Positions 9,901 through 17,909 of a stretch of DNA of 64,000 nt are shown here, in pieces. Made by a program: the position numbers and the translations under genes. The first letter of the stretch is position 1. Each line of letters begins with the position of its first letter. Source of the DNA: Ramlibacter rhizophilus (lineage in GTDB: Bacteria > Pseudomonadota > Gammaproteobacteria > Burkholderiales > Burkholderiaceae_C); the NCBI RefSeq assembly GCF_004681965.1, contig NZ_SMLL01000008.1:1-64000 (forward strand), in the 5' to 3' direction. The notes below the pieces were generated by a model. That model did not search any database. It was given only the letters and a program-made list of their open reading frames with translations, and was not told the origin of the DNA.

Positions 9901-10492
9901 CGCCGGCGAGGTGCTGGGCGAGAACCAGAGCGGCAACATGCTGGAGGTGGGCTTCCAGCTGTACAACGAGATGCTGGCCGAGGCCGTGCGCAGCCTCAAG
10001 GCCGGCCAGGAGCCGGACCTGCTCGCCCCGCTGTCCGCCGCCACCGACATCAACCTGCACGCGCCGGCCCTGCTGCCGGACGATTACTGCGGCGACGTGC
10101 ACCTGCGCCTGTCCTTCTACAAGAAGTTCGCGACGGCCAAGACCACCGACCAGATCGACACGCTGCTGGAGGAGATCGTCGACCGCTTCGGCAAGCTGCC
10201 GCCGCAGGCGCAGAACCTGGTGGACGTGCACCGCCTGCGCGTGCTGGCGCGGCCCTACGGCGTGGTCAAGGTCGATGCCGCACCCGGCGTGATCGTCATC
10301 GCCTTCAAGGCCAACCCGCCGGTGGAGCCGATGCGCATCATCGAGCTCGTGCAGAAGAACCGGCATATCAAGCTCGCGGGCAACGACAAGCTGCGCATCG
10401 AGAAGGAGTTCAAGGAAGTGAAGGACCGGGTGCAGATGGTCCGCGACGTGCTGCGCTCACTGGGGCAGCCGAAGGTGGCGGAGCCGGCCTGA
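6983..10492 (+). CDS. mfd: Transcription-repair coupling factor Mfd (with in-frame repeat insert)
   Basis: ATP-dependent translocase that removes RNA polymerase stalled at DNA lesions and recruits UvrA; 1169 aa. Order: UvrB-homology N-terminal region (about 1-340); CarD-like polymerase-interaction domain (LNVGDPVVHAQHGIGRYRG, about residues 495-560); helicase core with CGDVGFGKTEVALRAAF and DEEHRFG; TRG and C-terminal domains. The ATG at 6983 gives the usual MDLPKLTPGKRF start; the GTG at 6965 is too early. Odd: residues 342-369 are encoded by a G+C-rich inverted-repeat element (8006-8087) that stays in frame and adds a Pro/Gly-rich linker between the UvrB-like region and the middle of the protein. 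The gene is otherwise intact. Confidence 0.96.
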   Translation: MDLPKLTPGKRFSLPRPAGSADALLLARLAEREKAAGRRVAIVTADATDAQRLLDEMAFFAPDLRCCLFPDWETLPYDSFSPHQDLISERLATLWRISQGEADLVIVPATTALYRLAPPSFLAGYTFHFKLQQQLDEAKLKAQLTLAGYSHVTQVVSPGEYAVRGGLIDLFPMGSAVPFRVDLFDDEIDSIRTFDPDSQRSLYPVPEVRLLPGREFPMDEAARARFRSRWRELMEGDPTRSRLYKDMGNGVATAGIEYYLPLFFEETATVFDYLGEAAALVLHGDLEPAFQHFWQDTRERHRLVQGDPERPVLAPEALFLSAEQFYARAKEHPQLALRSGGGPHPSPPPEGEGASQLPPPLGEGGGGGHAFQPLPSIAVTRGADEPLARLKDHLARTPHRVLVLAESDGRRESLLDFLRASHLTLPVFDSLAEFQASQEKLGIATAPLAQGFQWMDQALDLVTETELFAAGVTVRRRRKQEQVSDVEALIKDLSELNVGDPVVHAQHGIGRYRGLVNLDLGQGNTEFLHLEYADKATLYVPVSQLHQISRYTGVSADEAPLHKLGSGQWDKAKRKAAEQVRDTAAELLNIYARRAAREGHAFRFSAQDYEAFATDFGFQETADQNAAIHAVIQDMVSPQPMDRLVCGDVGFGKTEVALRAAFVAVTGGKQVAFLAPTTLLAEQHYQTLVDRFSKWPVKIAEMSRFRSQKEITAAAKGIAEGSVDIVVGTHKLLSQSVKFKNLGLLIIDEEHRFGVRHKEAMKALRAEVDVLTLTATPIPRTLGMALEGLRDLSVIATAPQRRLAIKTFVRNEGNGVIREAVLRELKRGGQVYFLHNEVETIENRRERLQALLPEARIAVAHGQMPERDLERVMRDFVAQRFNVLLCSTIIETGIDVPTANTIVMSRADKFGLAQLHQLRGRVGRSHHQAYAYLLVPDTESLSKQASQRLDAIQQMEELGSGFYLAMHDLEIRGAGEVLGENQSGNMLEVGFQLYNEMLAEAVRSLKAGQEPDLLAPLSAATDINLHAPALLPDDYCGDVHLRLSFYKKFATAKTTDQIDTLLEEIVDRFGKLPPQAQNLVDVHRLRVLARPYGVVKVDAAPGVIVIAFKANPPVEPMRIIELVQKNRHIKLAGNDKLRIEKEFKEVKDRVQMVRDVLRSLGQPKVAEPA
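8006..8087. repeat. REP/BIME-like inverted-repeat element inside mfd
   Basis: Two 35-bp arms, 8006-8040 and 8053-8087, are inverted copies differing at one base, with a 12-bp spacer. Each arm has a GGCCCCCACCCC end and an inner CCCTCCCCC-AGA-GGGGGAGGG hairpin. The element contains no stop in the mfd frame. Related elements lie at 18573, 22056, 25850 and 61922. Confidence 0.9.
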
Positions 10493-10531
10493 CCCCGTTT
10501 CGCGCCCCTGCGGTGCGACAATCCCCGCCCC

Positions 10532-11251
10532 ATGACCGCCCCTGCCCGCGAACACTCCCCTGGCCTCTTCATCCGCGGCTTCACGCCGCCCCTGTCCTGG
10601 CGCGACTTCGGCCTGATCGCCTTCGACATGGATTCCACGCTGATCAACATCGAATGCGTGGACGAGATCGCCGCCGCCTGCGGCCGCAAGGACGAAGTGG
10701 CCGCGATCACCGAAGCCGCCATGCGCGGCGAGATCACCGACTACAAGGAAAGCCTGCGCCAGCGCGTGGCGCTGCTGGGCGGCGTGGACGTGCGCTACCT
10801 GCAGCAGGTCTACGACGAGCGCCTCCAGCTCAACCCGGGCGCCACCGAACTGGTGGCCGCGGCCAAGGCCGCGGGCCTGAAGACGCTGCTGGTCTCGGGC
10901 GGCTTCACCTTCTTCACCGACCGCATCCGCGACCGCCTGGGCATCGACTTCACGCGCTCCAACGTGCTGGAGGTCGCTGAGGGCCGATTAACGGGACGCA
11001 TGGTCGACCAGCCCTGGGGCGACATCTGCGACGGCGAGGAAAAGCGCCGCATGCTGCTGGCCACCTGCGCGCAGCTGGGTCTTGCACCCACACAGGCCAT
11101 CGCGGTGGGCGACGGCGCCAACGACCTGCCGATGATGGGAGAAGCCGGCCTGTCCGTGGCCTACCACGCCAAGCCCAGGGTGCGCGAGCAGGCCATGGTG
11201 GCCATCGACCAGGGCGGGCTGGACCGGCTGCTGGAGATCGTGCGAGCCTGA
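10532..11251 (+). CDS. serB: Phosphoserine phosphatase SerB
   Basis: HAD-superfamily phosphatase for the last step of serine biosynthesis; 239 aa. The catalytic DxD motif is FDMDSTLINIECVDEIA. The second motif is LLVSGGFTFFTDRI, and the metal-binding end is AVGDGANDLPMMGEAG. It lacks the ACT domain found in some SerB proteins, as is usual in short proteobacterial forms. It starts 39 bp after mfd on the same strand. Confidence 0.93.
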   Translation: MTAPAREHSPGLFIRGFTPPLSWRDFGLIAFDMDSTLINIECVDEIAAACGRKDEVAAITEAAMRGEITDYKESLRQRVALLGGVDVRYLQQVYDERLQLNPGATELVAAAKAAGLKTLLVSGGFTFFTDRIRDRLGIDFTRSNVLEVAEGRLTGRMVDQPWGDICDGEEKRRMLLATCAQLGLAPTQAIAVGDGANDLPMMGEAGLSVAYHAKPRVREQAMVAIDQGGLDRLLEIVRA

Positions 11252-11312
11252 GAAGGCGCTTCTCGCCGTACGCAGGTACGGCTGCGATGCTCGGCGCCAC
11301 CTCGGCGGCGCC
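11250..11312. other. Structured intergenic segment between convergent serB and phoD
   Basis: Three successive palindromes: GAGAAG-GCG-CTTCTC (11250-11264, overlapping the serB stop), CCGTAC-GCAG-GTACGG (11266-11281) and GGCGCC-8 nt-GGCGCC (11293-11312). There is no U-tract, so an intrinsic terminator is not shown. It may be a transcription-end structure or an interspersed repeat. Confidence 0.45.
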
Positions 11313-11351
11313 CGCTGCGGTTCCTTCACACCTTCTGAGCCCTCGGCCGGA

Positions 11352-12935
11352 TCAAACCGCCTTGATCTGCGGCCTTCCCGCCGCCACCTCGAAGCGCGCC
11401 AGCGTCTCGATGCCCGTGGCCGGGTCGCCCACGTCCTGCACCACGCGCAGGGTGGTGGAGAGCGCGGCGGGCGTGAACTCGCACACCCCGTAGCCGCGCC
11501 GCAGGCCGTCCGCGAAGACGAAATGCGGGTTCTCGGCCAGGCGCTGCGGCACCCGCGCGGCGCCGCCTGCGCGTGAGGTGATGCTGGTGCCGCAGAACTC
11601 CACGCCGATGGCGGCGCTCTCGGGTCGCTCGTAGTCCGCCTTGATGTGCCCCACCCAGTTCTCGTGCACGTCGCCACCCAGCACCACGGGGTTGCCGACC
11701 TGGTGGCGCTGCAGCGACTCGATGACGCGACGCCGCGCGGCCGGGTAGCCGTCCCAGCCGTCGTTCCAGAGGCGCTCGCCCGGGCCCGGCAAGTTGTCGC
11801 GCTTGCCGAAGAGGGTCTGCTGGCCCATGACGGTCCAGCGTCCCACGGACCCGGAGAGCCTCGCGTCCAGCCAGCGCTCCTGCGCCGCCCCGAGGAGCGT
11901 GCGCGCGGGGTCGCGCAGGGCCTCGCAGGTGGCGGGATCGACCAGGCCACCCGGGTCGCTGGGCGGCCGGCAGGCCTGGCGATCACGCCACTGCCGCGTG
12001 TCCAGCACCAGCAGGTCCGCGAGCCGGCCGAAGCGCAGGTGCTGCGGCACCTGCACCTCCAGCGCACCCGAGGCCGCGCGAGCGAGGGCCGAGGCGCGCA
12101 CCGGCATGTGCTCGTACCAGGCCTGGTAGGCGGCATTGCGCCGGTCGAGGAAACTGGCGCTGGCGTTCAGGCCGAGCGGCCGCGAGTCGCCGGCCACCAG
12201 CCCCGCATAGTCGTTCTGGACCTCATGGTCGTCCCAGGTGACCAGCCAGGGGCAGGCCGCATGCATGGCCTGCAGGGCCGCGTCGCTGCGGTGCAGGGCG
12301 TGGCGGCGGCGGTAGTCGTCCAGCGTGTGGACCAGGCCCAGTGTCGGGAAGTTGCGGATCGCGGCCGTGGCGTTCGGGTACTCGTAGATGTAGTCGCCCA
12401 GGAACATCACGAAGTCGAGCTGCTCCTCCAGCATGTGGCGGTAGGCGCCGTAGTAGCCGTGCTCCCAGCGCTGGCAGGACGCATAGGCCAGGCGCAGCAG
12501 CGCCGGTGAGTCGCCCGGGTTCGGCAACGTGCGGGTGCGGCCGACCGGGCTGTCCACCTCGCCGCTGCGGAAGCGATAGAAGTACCAGCGGTCCGGCTCC
12601 AGGCCGGCGGGCTCCACATGCACGCTGTGCGCCAGGGCCGGCATGGCCAGCGCTTCGCCCGCCTGCGCGATGCGCGTGAAGTGCTCGTCGTGCGCCACTT
12701 CCCAGCGCACGGGGACCGGGTCCTCGCCGATGGAGTCGAACCAGCCGGGTGCGAGCAGGCGCGTCCAGAGCACGACCGAGTCATGCCGGGGCGATCCGCT
12801 GGCCACGCCGAGGCCGAAGGGGTCGAAGCGCCAGCGCCGCGCGCCTGCGCGTGCCGCGGGCAGGCAGGCCCCCAGCGCGGTGGCGGCGGCAAGGCGCAGC
12901 AGGTCGCGACGATCCGCGCGGGGGGCGATGCTCAT
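11352..12935 (-). CDS. phoD: PhoD-type alkaline phosphatase/phosphodiesterase, Tat-exported
   Basis: 527-aa metallophosphatase expected in the periplasm. The N-terminus has a twin-arginine signal (DRRDLLRLAAATALGACLP) with cleavage likely after the Ala-rich stretch. A PhoD N-terminal domain (FGLGVASGSPRHDSVVLWTRL) precedes the metal-binding core: YASCQRWEHGYYGAY, DFVMFLGDYIYEY, VTWDDHEVQNDYAG, LLVLDTRQWRDRQ and VVLGGDVHENWVGHI. PhoD enzymes release phosphate from phospho-esters, often under phosphate starvation. No Pho box was recognised upstream. It is divergent from the phosphatidyltransferase gene. Confidence 0.9.
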   Translation of the reverse strand: MSIAPRADRRDLLRLAAATALGACLPAARAGARRWRFDPFGLGVASGSPRHDSVVLWTRLLAPGWFDSIGEDPVPVRWEVAHDEHFTRIAQAGEALAMPALAHSVHVEPAGLEPDRWYFYRFRSGEVDSPVGRTRTLPNPGDSPALLRLAYASCQRWEHGYYGAYRHMLEEQLDFVMFLGDYIYEYPNATAAIRNFPTLGLVHTLDDYRRRHALHRSDAALQAMHAACPWLVTWDDHEVQNDYAGLVAGDSRPLGLNASASFLDRRNAAYQAWYEHMPVRASALARAASGALEVQVPQHLRFGRLADLLVLDTRQWRDRQACRPPSDPGGLVDPATCEALRDPARTLLGAAQERWLDARLSGSVGRWTVMGQQTLFGKRDNLPGPGERLWNDGWDGYPAARRRVIESLQRHQVGNPVVLGGDVHENWVGHIKADYERPESAAIGVEFCGTSITSRAGGAARVPQRLAENPHFVFADGLRRGYGVCEFTPAALSTTLRVVQDVGDPATGIETLARFEVAAGRPQIKAV

Positions 12936-13065
12936 GGGCCGCGGACTATAGCAATGCGGGGCGGACGAGCTGCCGGCCTGCGGCCTGGACCGTCGGTGCG
13001 GGACGACAGCGTTCCCGGCCCCCTTCCGACCCGCGCGCGGGGTGCTGTTGTCCTAAGGTGCCTGC

Positions 13066-13722
13066 ATGGATCGACCCAGCAGTTCCGCAGCCGATGCGCG
13101 TCCACGCGAGCCGCGGCATTTCTCCATGCTGCGCGAGTTCCAGCTGGCCGACTTCTTCACGCTCGGCAATGCCGCCTGCGGCGTGGGCGCCGTGCTGTTC
13201 ACGCTCAGCTACATGGCCAGCGGGCAGTTGCTGGAGTTCTTCGCGGCGGTGGCGCTCGCGCCGGCGGCCCTGCTACTGGACGTGCTGGATGGGCGCATCG
13301 CGCGTGCGCGCAACCAGCACTCGGCCCTGGGACGCGAGCTGGACTCGCTGTCCGACGTGATTTCCTTCGGCGTGGCGCCGGCCGCGCTCGGCTACGCAGC
13401 GGGCCTGCGCGGCGGTTGGGACGCGCTGATCCTCGTCTACTTCGTCTGCTGCGGCGTGAGCCGGCTGGCTCGCTTCAACGTCACGGCCGAGAGCCTGAGC
13501 GCCGGCGGCGACAAGGTGAAGTACTTCGAAGGCACGCCCATTCCCACCAGCGTGCTGCTCACCCTGCTGCTGGGTGTAATGGCCTGGTTCGGCGCGATCG
13601 ACGAATGGCTGTGGGGCGGTGCCTGGCAGCTCGGCCCCTGGGCCCTGCACCCCATGGCCCTGCTGTTCGCGCTCTCGGGCACGCTGATGATCAGCAAGAC
13701 ACTGCGAATTCCGAAGTGGTGA
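13066..13722 (+). CDS. pssA: CDP-alcohol phosphatidyltransferase (PssA-like)
   Basis: 218-aa integral membrane enzyme of phospholipid synthesis, most like CDP-diacylglycerol-serine O-phosphatidyltransferase. The CDP-alcohol motif D-G-x2-A-R-x8-G-x3-D-x3-D is intact: DVLDGRIARARNQHSALGRELDSLSD. Several hydrophobic segments surround it. FFTLGNAACGVGAVL near the N-terminus and FEGTPIPTSVLLTLLL in the middle match PssA type II proteins. A phosphatidylcholine synthase is a less likely alternative. Confidence 0.85.
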   Translation: MDRPSSSAADARPREPRHFSMLREFQLADFFTLGNAACGVGAVLFTLSYMASGQLLEFFAAVALAPAALLLDVLDGRIARARNQHSALGRELDSLSDVISFGVAPAALGYAAGLRGGWDALILVYFVCCGVSRLARFNVTAESLSAGGDKVKYFEGTPIPTSVLLTLLLGVMAWFGAIDEWLWGGAWQLGPWALHPMALLFALSGTLMISKTLRIPKW

Positions 13723-13736
13723 ATCGGCTCCCCGAG

Positions 13737-13757
13737 GGCGGCCGGCTCGGGGCCGCC
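13737..13757. terminator. Possible hairpin between convergent genes
   Basis: GGCGGCC (13737-13743), 7-nt loop, GGCCGCC (13751-13757), lying between the stops of pssA and the minus-strand unknown gene. There is no U-tract on either strand, so its role as a terminator is only suggested. Confidence 0.3.
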
Positions 13758-13765
13758 GGGGCGAC

Positions 13766-14287
13766 TCACTCGCGTGGTGTCGGGCGCAGTGCCGCGTCGC
13801 GGATCGCATACAAGGCCTGCAGGTCCGAGGCCAGTTCCTCATCCGCATCCGCAGGCGCATCGCCGCTTCGTGTCGGCTCGGCTTCGGACGCGGGCTGCGG
13901 GCCGGGCGCTGCCGGGTCGAAGTCGAACTGCCAGGCCAGGCCGCGCAACCACTCGGACGCCAAGGGATCGAAACGCAGCAGCGCCTGCCGGAAGCTCGCC
14001 TGGAATGCGGGCACATAGGCGAGCAGGCGTTCCTGCCCCCCCTTGACGATCAGCGTGACGTAAGTGCCACTGCTCTGGCCCGACTGCACCACGCCCAGGG
14101 TGCGGCATTCGATCCAGTCCATGGGGATGGCGTGCTGGCGCATGGTCTCCCGCAACACGACGTGCACAACCTCCCGGCGGGGCACGCTGCGCGATGACAC
14201 CGGCTCTTGCGCGGGTTCGTCCAGCTGCGAGGGCGGCGCCGCGGCGGCGCCGAGCTTGCGCCGGAACAGGCGATCGAGGAGGCTCAT
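13766..14287 (-). CDS. Hypothetical protein, basic N-terminus
   Basis: 173-aa protein I do not recognise. It begins MSLLDRLFRRK, a basic amphipathic start. A soluble, apparently folded central region follows (REVVHVVLRETMRQHAIP, IECRTLGVVQSGQSSGTYVTLIVKGG, FQASFRQALLRFDP), and the tail is acidic and Pro-rich. No signal peptide or membrane span. The ATG at 14287 is chosen because upstream codons in the frame overlap the trxC region. It lies 50 bp downstream of trxC on the same strand, so the two may be co-transcribed. Confidence 0.7.
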   Translation of the reverse strand: MSLLDRLFRRKLGAAAAPPSQLDEPAQEPVSSRSVPRREVVHVVLRETMRQHAIPMDWIECRTLGVVQSGQSSGTYVTLIVKGGQERLLAYVPAFQASFRQALLRFDPLASEWLRGLAWQFDFDPAAPGPQPASEAEPTRSGDAPADADEELASDLQALYAIRDAALRPTPRE

Positions 14288-14337
14288 GCGCGGATTATGG
14301 AAGCGGCGTGGCGCGCGGCACAGCCCCGCCTGTCGGT

Positions 14338-14778
14338 TCAGCGCAGCTGGCGCCCGACCCAGCCGGCGATATCCGCCGCGCGCGTGAGCGCGCCGGCTTG
14401 CCTCCCGATCTCGTGGCCGCCCGAGAACAGGGCCAGGGTCGGGATGCTGCGGATGGCCAGGCGCTGCGACAGCGTGGGTGCCTGTTCGGTGTCGAGCTTG
14501 ACCAGACGGACGCGCGGCTCCAGCAGCGCCGCCGCCTGCTCGAACGCGGGCGCCATCATGCGGCAGGGGCCGCACCATGCGGCCCAGAAGTCCACCAGCA
14601 CCGGGATCTCGTTGCGCGCGACGTGCCGCTCGAACGCGGCCTCGTCCACGGCGACTGGGCGTCCCGTGAACAGCGCCTGCTTGCAGCGGCCGCAATCGGG
14701 CGCTGAGCCCAGCTGTTCGGCACGCACGCGGTTGACGGTCTGGCAGTGCGGACAGACGAGGTGCAGCGGATCGTTCAT
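14338..14778 (-). CDS. trxC: Thioredoxin 2 (TrxC)
   Basis: 146-aa cytoplasmic thioredoxin with an N-terminal zinc-binding module (CPHC and CGRC pairs in residues about 9-35) and a thioredoxin domain with active site FWAAWCGPCRMMAP. The cis-Pro region IRSIPTLALF is present. The zinc module distinguishes TrxC from TrxA. The ATG at 14778 gives MNDPLHLVCPHCQ, the normal TrxC start. In other bacteria trxC is often under OxyR control; no site was identified here. Confidence 0.94.
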   Translation of the reverse strand: MNDPLHLVCPHCQTVNRVRAEQLGSAPDCGRCKQALFTGRPVAVDEAAFERHVARNEIPVLVDFWAAWCGPCRMMAPAFEQAAALLEPRVRLVKLDTEQAPTLSQRLAIRSIPTLALFSGGHEIGRQAGALTRAADIAGWVGRQLR

Positions 14779-14999
14779 GCCGCGCAACTGCGGTCGCAAC
14801 GCCTCTTTACAAGCGCGACCGGGCTTGGCGCGGTCAGCAGAGCGCGCCACGGCCGAGCACCTCGCCCCGCCTCACGCCGCGACGGCCCGTTTTCCTACAT
14901 CGGGATGCTCTACATCGGAAACCGCTGAGGCGCCCTTACTCGGCAGCATCGTGTCGGTCCGTTAAGGGATCAACCGAACGCAACCCCAGGAGAAGCAGC

Positions 15000-16478
15000 A
15001 TGTCGAGACAAGACAACAGAACCCATCGCCGGCCGTCAATGGCCCTCACCGCGCTGTTCACGGCCGTGGCGCTGAGCGCCTGCGGCGGCGGCGGCGGCGA
15101 CGACACCCCGGCGCCAGCACCGGCACCGGCGCCCGCGCCCGCGCCAGCCCCCGCCCCCGCCCCCGCCCCCGCCCCTGCGCCTGCGCCTGCGCCTGCGCCG
15201 ACGCCCGTCACCACCCTGTCGCAGCAGATGGATGCGGGCGGCAACTACGTGGTCGCCGCCACTGCGGCCGGTACCGTCAACCTCATCCTGCCGACCGCCC
15301 CGACGGTTGGCTCCACGGTAAGCGTCACGGGCCAGAGCGCCAACGACTGGCAGATCGTGCCGAACGCCGGACAGTTCATCGACACCACCGGCGTCACCGG
15401 CAACCCGGTGCTCGGTGCTAATTTCGAGACCACCACGAGCGTTGCCGACCGCTGGTTCTACGGCGCCGCGTCGGGTAATGGCCAGACACTTGCCGCAACC
15501 TCCAATGCCTTCGGTGGCGCAACGACTTACCGCGCTGGGACGGGACAGGTCGCCACGTCGCGCGACGGTGGCGCCACCTGGACCTACTTCACCTCTCCGA
15601 TTTCGAACAACTGGGGGACGGTGGACATCTCTTCCACCGGGTCCAAGATCATTGCGGTGAACGGATTCGAGGGCGTGTATGTGTCCACGGATGGAGGCGT
15701 GAACTTCGCCAGCGTCACGCCTACCGGCGGCCTCGGTAACTGGATCGCCGGTGCCGTGTCGCGCGACGGGGCCGTCATGGCGGCCACTGAGTTGGGGGGT
15801 GGTGATCTGTACATCTCGCGCAACGACGGCACCAGCTGGACCCCCGCCGTGCTGCCGGGCAACTGGGAGGCACTGGACCTGTCTGGCGACGGCAGTCGCA
15901 TCGTGGCGGTGGAGAAGAACCAGGTCATCCGCGTCGGGTCGGTATCCGCCGGCAATGCGATCACCTTGGACACGGCCACCACCGACCCGGATGCACTCGG
16001 TGAGTGGTACCGCGTCGCCATGTCCGCTGACGGGCAAGTCATCGTTGCCGGCGAGGAAAACGTCGGAAGGGTGGTGGTCTCGACGGACGGCGGCGTGACC
16101 TGGGAAACCGTGCTGACGGGCGTCAACGTGACGCAGGTCAGCGTCTCCGCCAACGGCCAGACGGTGGTGGTCTCCACGGGCACGCCGACGACTGCCGGCG
16201 CGCTCTACGTCTCCACCAGCGCCGGCGCTTTGAACAGCTTCAACACGGTCGGAAGCGCTGGCGAATGGCGCGCTGCCGCGGTTTCCGGTGATGGCACCAC
16301 GCTGCTCGCCGGCCCCAACCAGGCGACTGCCAGCGCCTTGCTCGTGTCCCAGGGCGGCCGCACCAGCATCGGCGCAGGTGGCCTGACCGGCAACACCGGC
16401 GAGTCCATCACCCTGCAGTACGCCGGCGACGGCCGCTTCACGGTGCAGTCCTCCACCGGCGACTTCGTGATCGAGTAA
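15000..16478 (+). CDS. Exported lipoprotein with Asp-box (BNR) repeats
   Basis: 492-aa protein with a lipoprotein signal: basic start, hydrophobic core, lipobox LSAC at about residues 25-28, then Gly5-Asp2. Next is a long (PA)n linker (residues about 36-68) and a globular domain. At least four Asp-box motifs occur (SRDGGATWTY, STDGGVNF, SRNDGTSWT, STDGGVTWE), pointing to a beta-propeller like those of sialidase/VPS10/photosystem-assembly-type proteins. No catalytic residues could be assigned. It probably projects from the outer membrane or into the periplasm. It stands alone. The coding region is less G+C-rich than its neighbours, which may mean recent acquisition. Confidence 0.75.
   Translation: MSRQDNRTHRRPSMALTALFTAVALSACGGGGGDDTPAPAPAPAPAPAPAPAPAPAPAPAPAPAPAPTPVTTLSQQMDAGGNYVVAATAAGTVNLILPTAPTVGSTVSVTGQSANDWQIVPNAGQFIDTTGVTGNPVLGANFETTTSVADRWFYGAASGNGQTLAATSNAFGGATTYRAGTGQVATSRDGGATWTYFTSPISNNWGTVDISSTGSKIIAVNGFEGVYVSTDGGVNFASVTPTGGLGNWIAGAVSRDGAVMAATELGGGDLYISRNDGTSWTPAVLPGNWEALDLSGDGSRIVAVEKNQVIRVGSVSAGNAITLDTATTDPDALGEWYRVAMSADGQVIVAGEENVGRVVVSTDGGVTWETVLTGVNVTQVSVSANGQTVVVSTGTPTTAGALYVSTSAGALNSFNTVGSAGEWRAAAVSGDGTTLLAGPNQATASALLVSQGGRTSIGAGGLTGNTGESITLQYAGDGRFTVQSSTGDFVIE
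15109..15205 (+). repeat. Pro-Ala codon repeat tract in the lipoprotein gene
   Basis: About 32 codons alternating CCN-GCN (ccggcg, cccgcg, cctgcg units) encode (PA)n. Unit counts in such tracts can vary by slippage in multiples of 6 bp without breaking the frame. Confidence 0.85.
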
Positions 16479-16487
16479 GCGACCCGG

Positions 16488-17072
16488 CTAGGGCTGGAGG
16501 CGGCCGATCACCTCGATCGGCCCCTCTCCCGCCGGCACCCGCACCACCAGGCCTTCGCCGGAGCGGGTGAGTTCTCCTGTCAGGGCCCGGATGTTGACCT
16601 GGTGCGTCACCACCACCAGGGCACCCGGGCCCTTCCATTGGCGCAGCATCTCGCGCGCCGTCTCCGTCTGCGGATCGGCCCGGCCGGGCTCGCCGAAGAA
16701 GGAGTTGAAGGCCGGCGCCTCCCGCACGCCACCGGCCGCAAGATCCGCGAAGGCCAGCCGCGCCGTCTCCATGGTCCGGCACCACTGCGAACTCAGCACC
16801 GCCCCCACCTCGATATTTCGCTGCCGGAAGGCCTGGCCCAGCTGGCGCGACTCGGCCCGGCCGCGCTCGTCCAGGTTGCGTTGCGTGCTGCAGTCCCCGA
16901 GGCGAAAGCGCTCCGGGTCACCCACGCCCGGCGCGGTTGCGTGGCGGAACAGCACGATGGCACCCGGCTGGCGAAGCGCCGCCCAGGCGGCTTGCGCCTC
17001 GTCGCGGGCATGGCCCGCCAACGGCGCCGCCAGCGCGGCCAGCAGGAGCAGCCGCAGGCTGCTTCGGCGCAT
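16488..17072 (-). CDS. Exported histidine phosphatase family protein
   Basis: About 194 aa from the ATG at 17072, which gives a clean signal peptide (MRRSSLRLLLLAALAAPLAG, cleaved around AGHA). In-frame ATGs at 17096 and 17117 are alternatives. The phosphatase signature is LFRHATAPG (the RHG motif reads RHA), followed by RNLDERGRAESRQLG, SSQWCRTMETA and VVVTHQVNIRALTG with the second catalytic His. Members of this branch are periplasmic phosphatases of unknown substrate. It converges on the Asp-box lipoprotein gene. Confidence 0.82.
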   Translation of the reverse strand: MRRSSLRLLLLAALAAPLAGHARDEAQAAWAALRQPGAIVLFRHATAPGVGDPERFRLGDCSTQRNLDERGRAESRQLGQAFRQRNIEVGAVLSSQWCRTMETARLAFADLAAGGVREAPAFNSFFGEPGRADPQTETAREMLRQWKGPGALVVVTHQVNIRALTGELTRSGEGLVVRVPAGEGPIEVIGRLQP

Positions 17073-17186
17073 GGAATCGGGATGATCTTCAGGCATGGGC
17101 GCACGGTAGCCGCGCACCTGCCATGCGTCAGCGAGCCGCCCCGCAAGCCCGAGGACGCTCGCGGGGCATTCGCGTCGGCAGCCGCT

Positions 17187-17735
17187 TCAGCGCGCCCGGC
17201 GCAGCGGCTCCCAGCCGACGAACTGCGGGTAATGGCGCTGGACCGTGGGCCCGTTGGCATCCCAGGTGATGCAGCCGCCCACATGGAAGGGCGGGCGGTC
17301 CGACACCGGCTCCGGCTCGCCCGCCAGCTGGCGCAGGCGCGCCTGGCCGGCTGGGATGGTCTGGAAGGCGACGGTGGCCATGTTGGCCAGCAGCTCGCGC
17401 AGGTGCGTGCAGCCGCGCGTGCCGCCGATGGCCTCGTCGATGGCCTTGCGCCAGCCGGAGGCCACCCGTGCGCCGACCAGCCCGGCCAAGGGCGGCCCCG
17501 CCTGGGCACATTCGCCGAAGGGGGTGGCGTCCAGGGCCGAGACGATGTCCCGCACCACGAACTCGTCGTCCAGCGTGAGGCGGATCGCCAGGTGGTGGAC
17601 CGGCGCGCCCGCCGGCAGCGGCTTGGGCCGGTACAGGCCGAGCTCGAAGGGCTTGGTGTCGGTCAGCTCGGCTTCGATGTCCCAGAGGCCGTCTTCGCGG
17701 CGGAAGCCGTGGTAGGCCACGGTCCGGGTATGCAT
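17187..17735 (-). CDS. DUF2889 domain protein
   Basis: 182-aa cytoplasmic-looking protein that I place in the DUF2889 family by its pattern: an N-terminal RTVAYHGFRREDGLWDIEAEL, then HHLAIRLTLDDEFVVRDI, GCTHLRELLANMATVAFQTI with a conserved Cys-Thr-His, and a C-terminal VGGCITWDANGP. Function is unknown; the conserved Cys/His/Asp residues could form a site. The ATG at 17735 is preferred because residues encoded upstream are not family-like. No operon partner is obvious. Confidence 0.8.
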   Translation of the reverse strand: MHTRTVAYHGFRREDGLWDIEAELTDTKPFELGLYRPKPLPAGAPVHHLAIRLTLDDEFVVRDIVSALDATPFGECAQAGPPLAGLVGARVASGWRKAIDEAIGGTRGCTHLRELLANMATVAFQTIPAGQARLRQLAGEPEPVSDRPPFHVGGCITWDANGPTVQRHYPQFVGWEPLRRAR

Positions 17736-17909
17736 GGGGGAACGGGACGGCGAAGCGGGCAGCGGCATTGCGCAAGCATCAGGGAAAACGCGGTAAACGC
17801 TATTCTCGCAGGCGACAGGCCGAACCAGCGTCGGCTCCTATCGTGGCGAAGCTGTCCGACACGGTGCGCCGGACGCGAGCCGGAGAATTCGCCAGTCCTC
17901 AACGTGGTC

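Noticed and set aside
6902..10366. Very long open frame on the minus strand opposite mfd (over 1100 codons)
   Set aside because: It mirrors the codon structure of mfd in a 70% G+C gene; composition is His/Gln/Arg/Gly-rich without any domain, typical of an antisense shadow.
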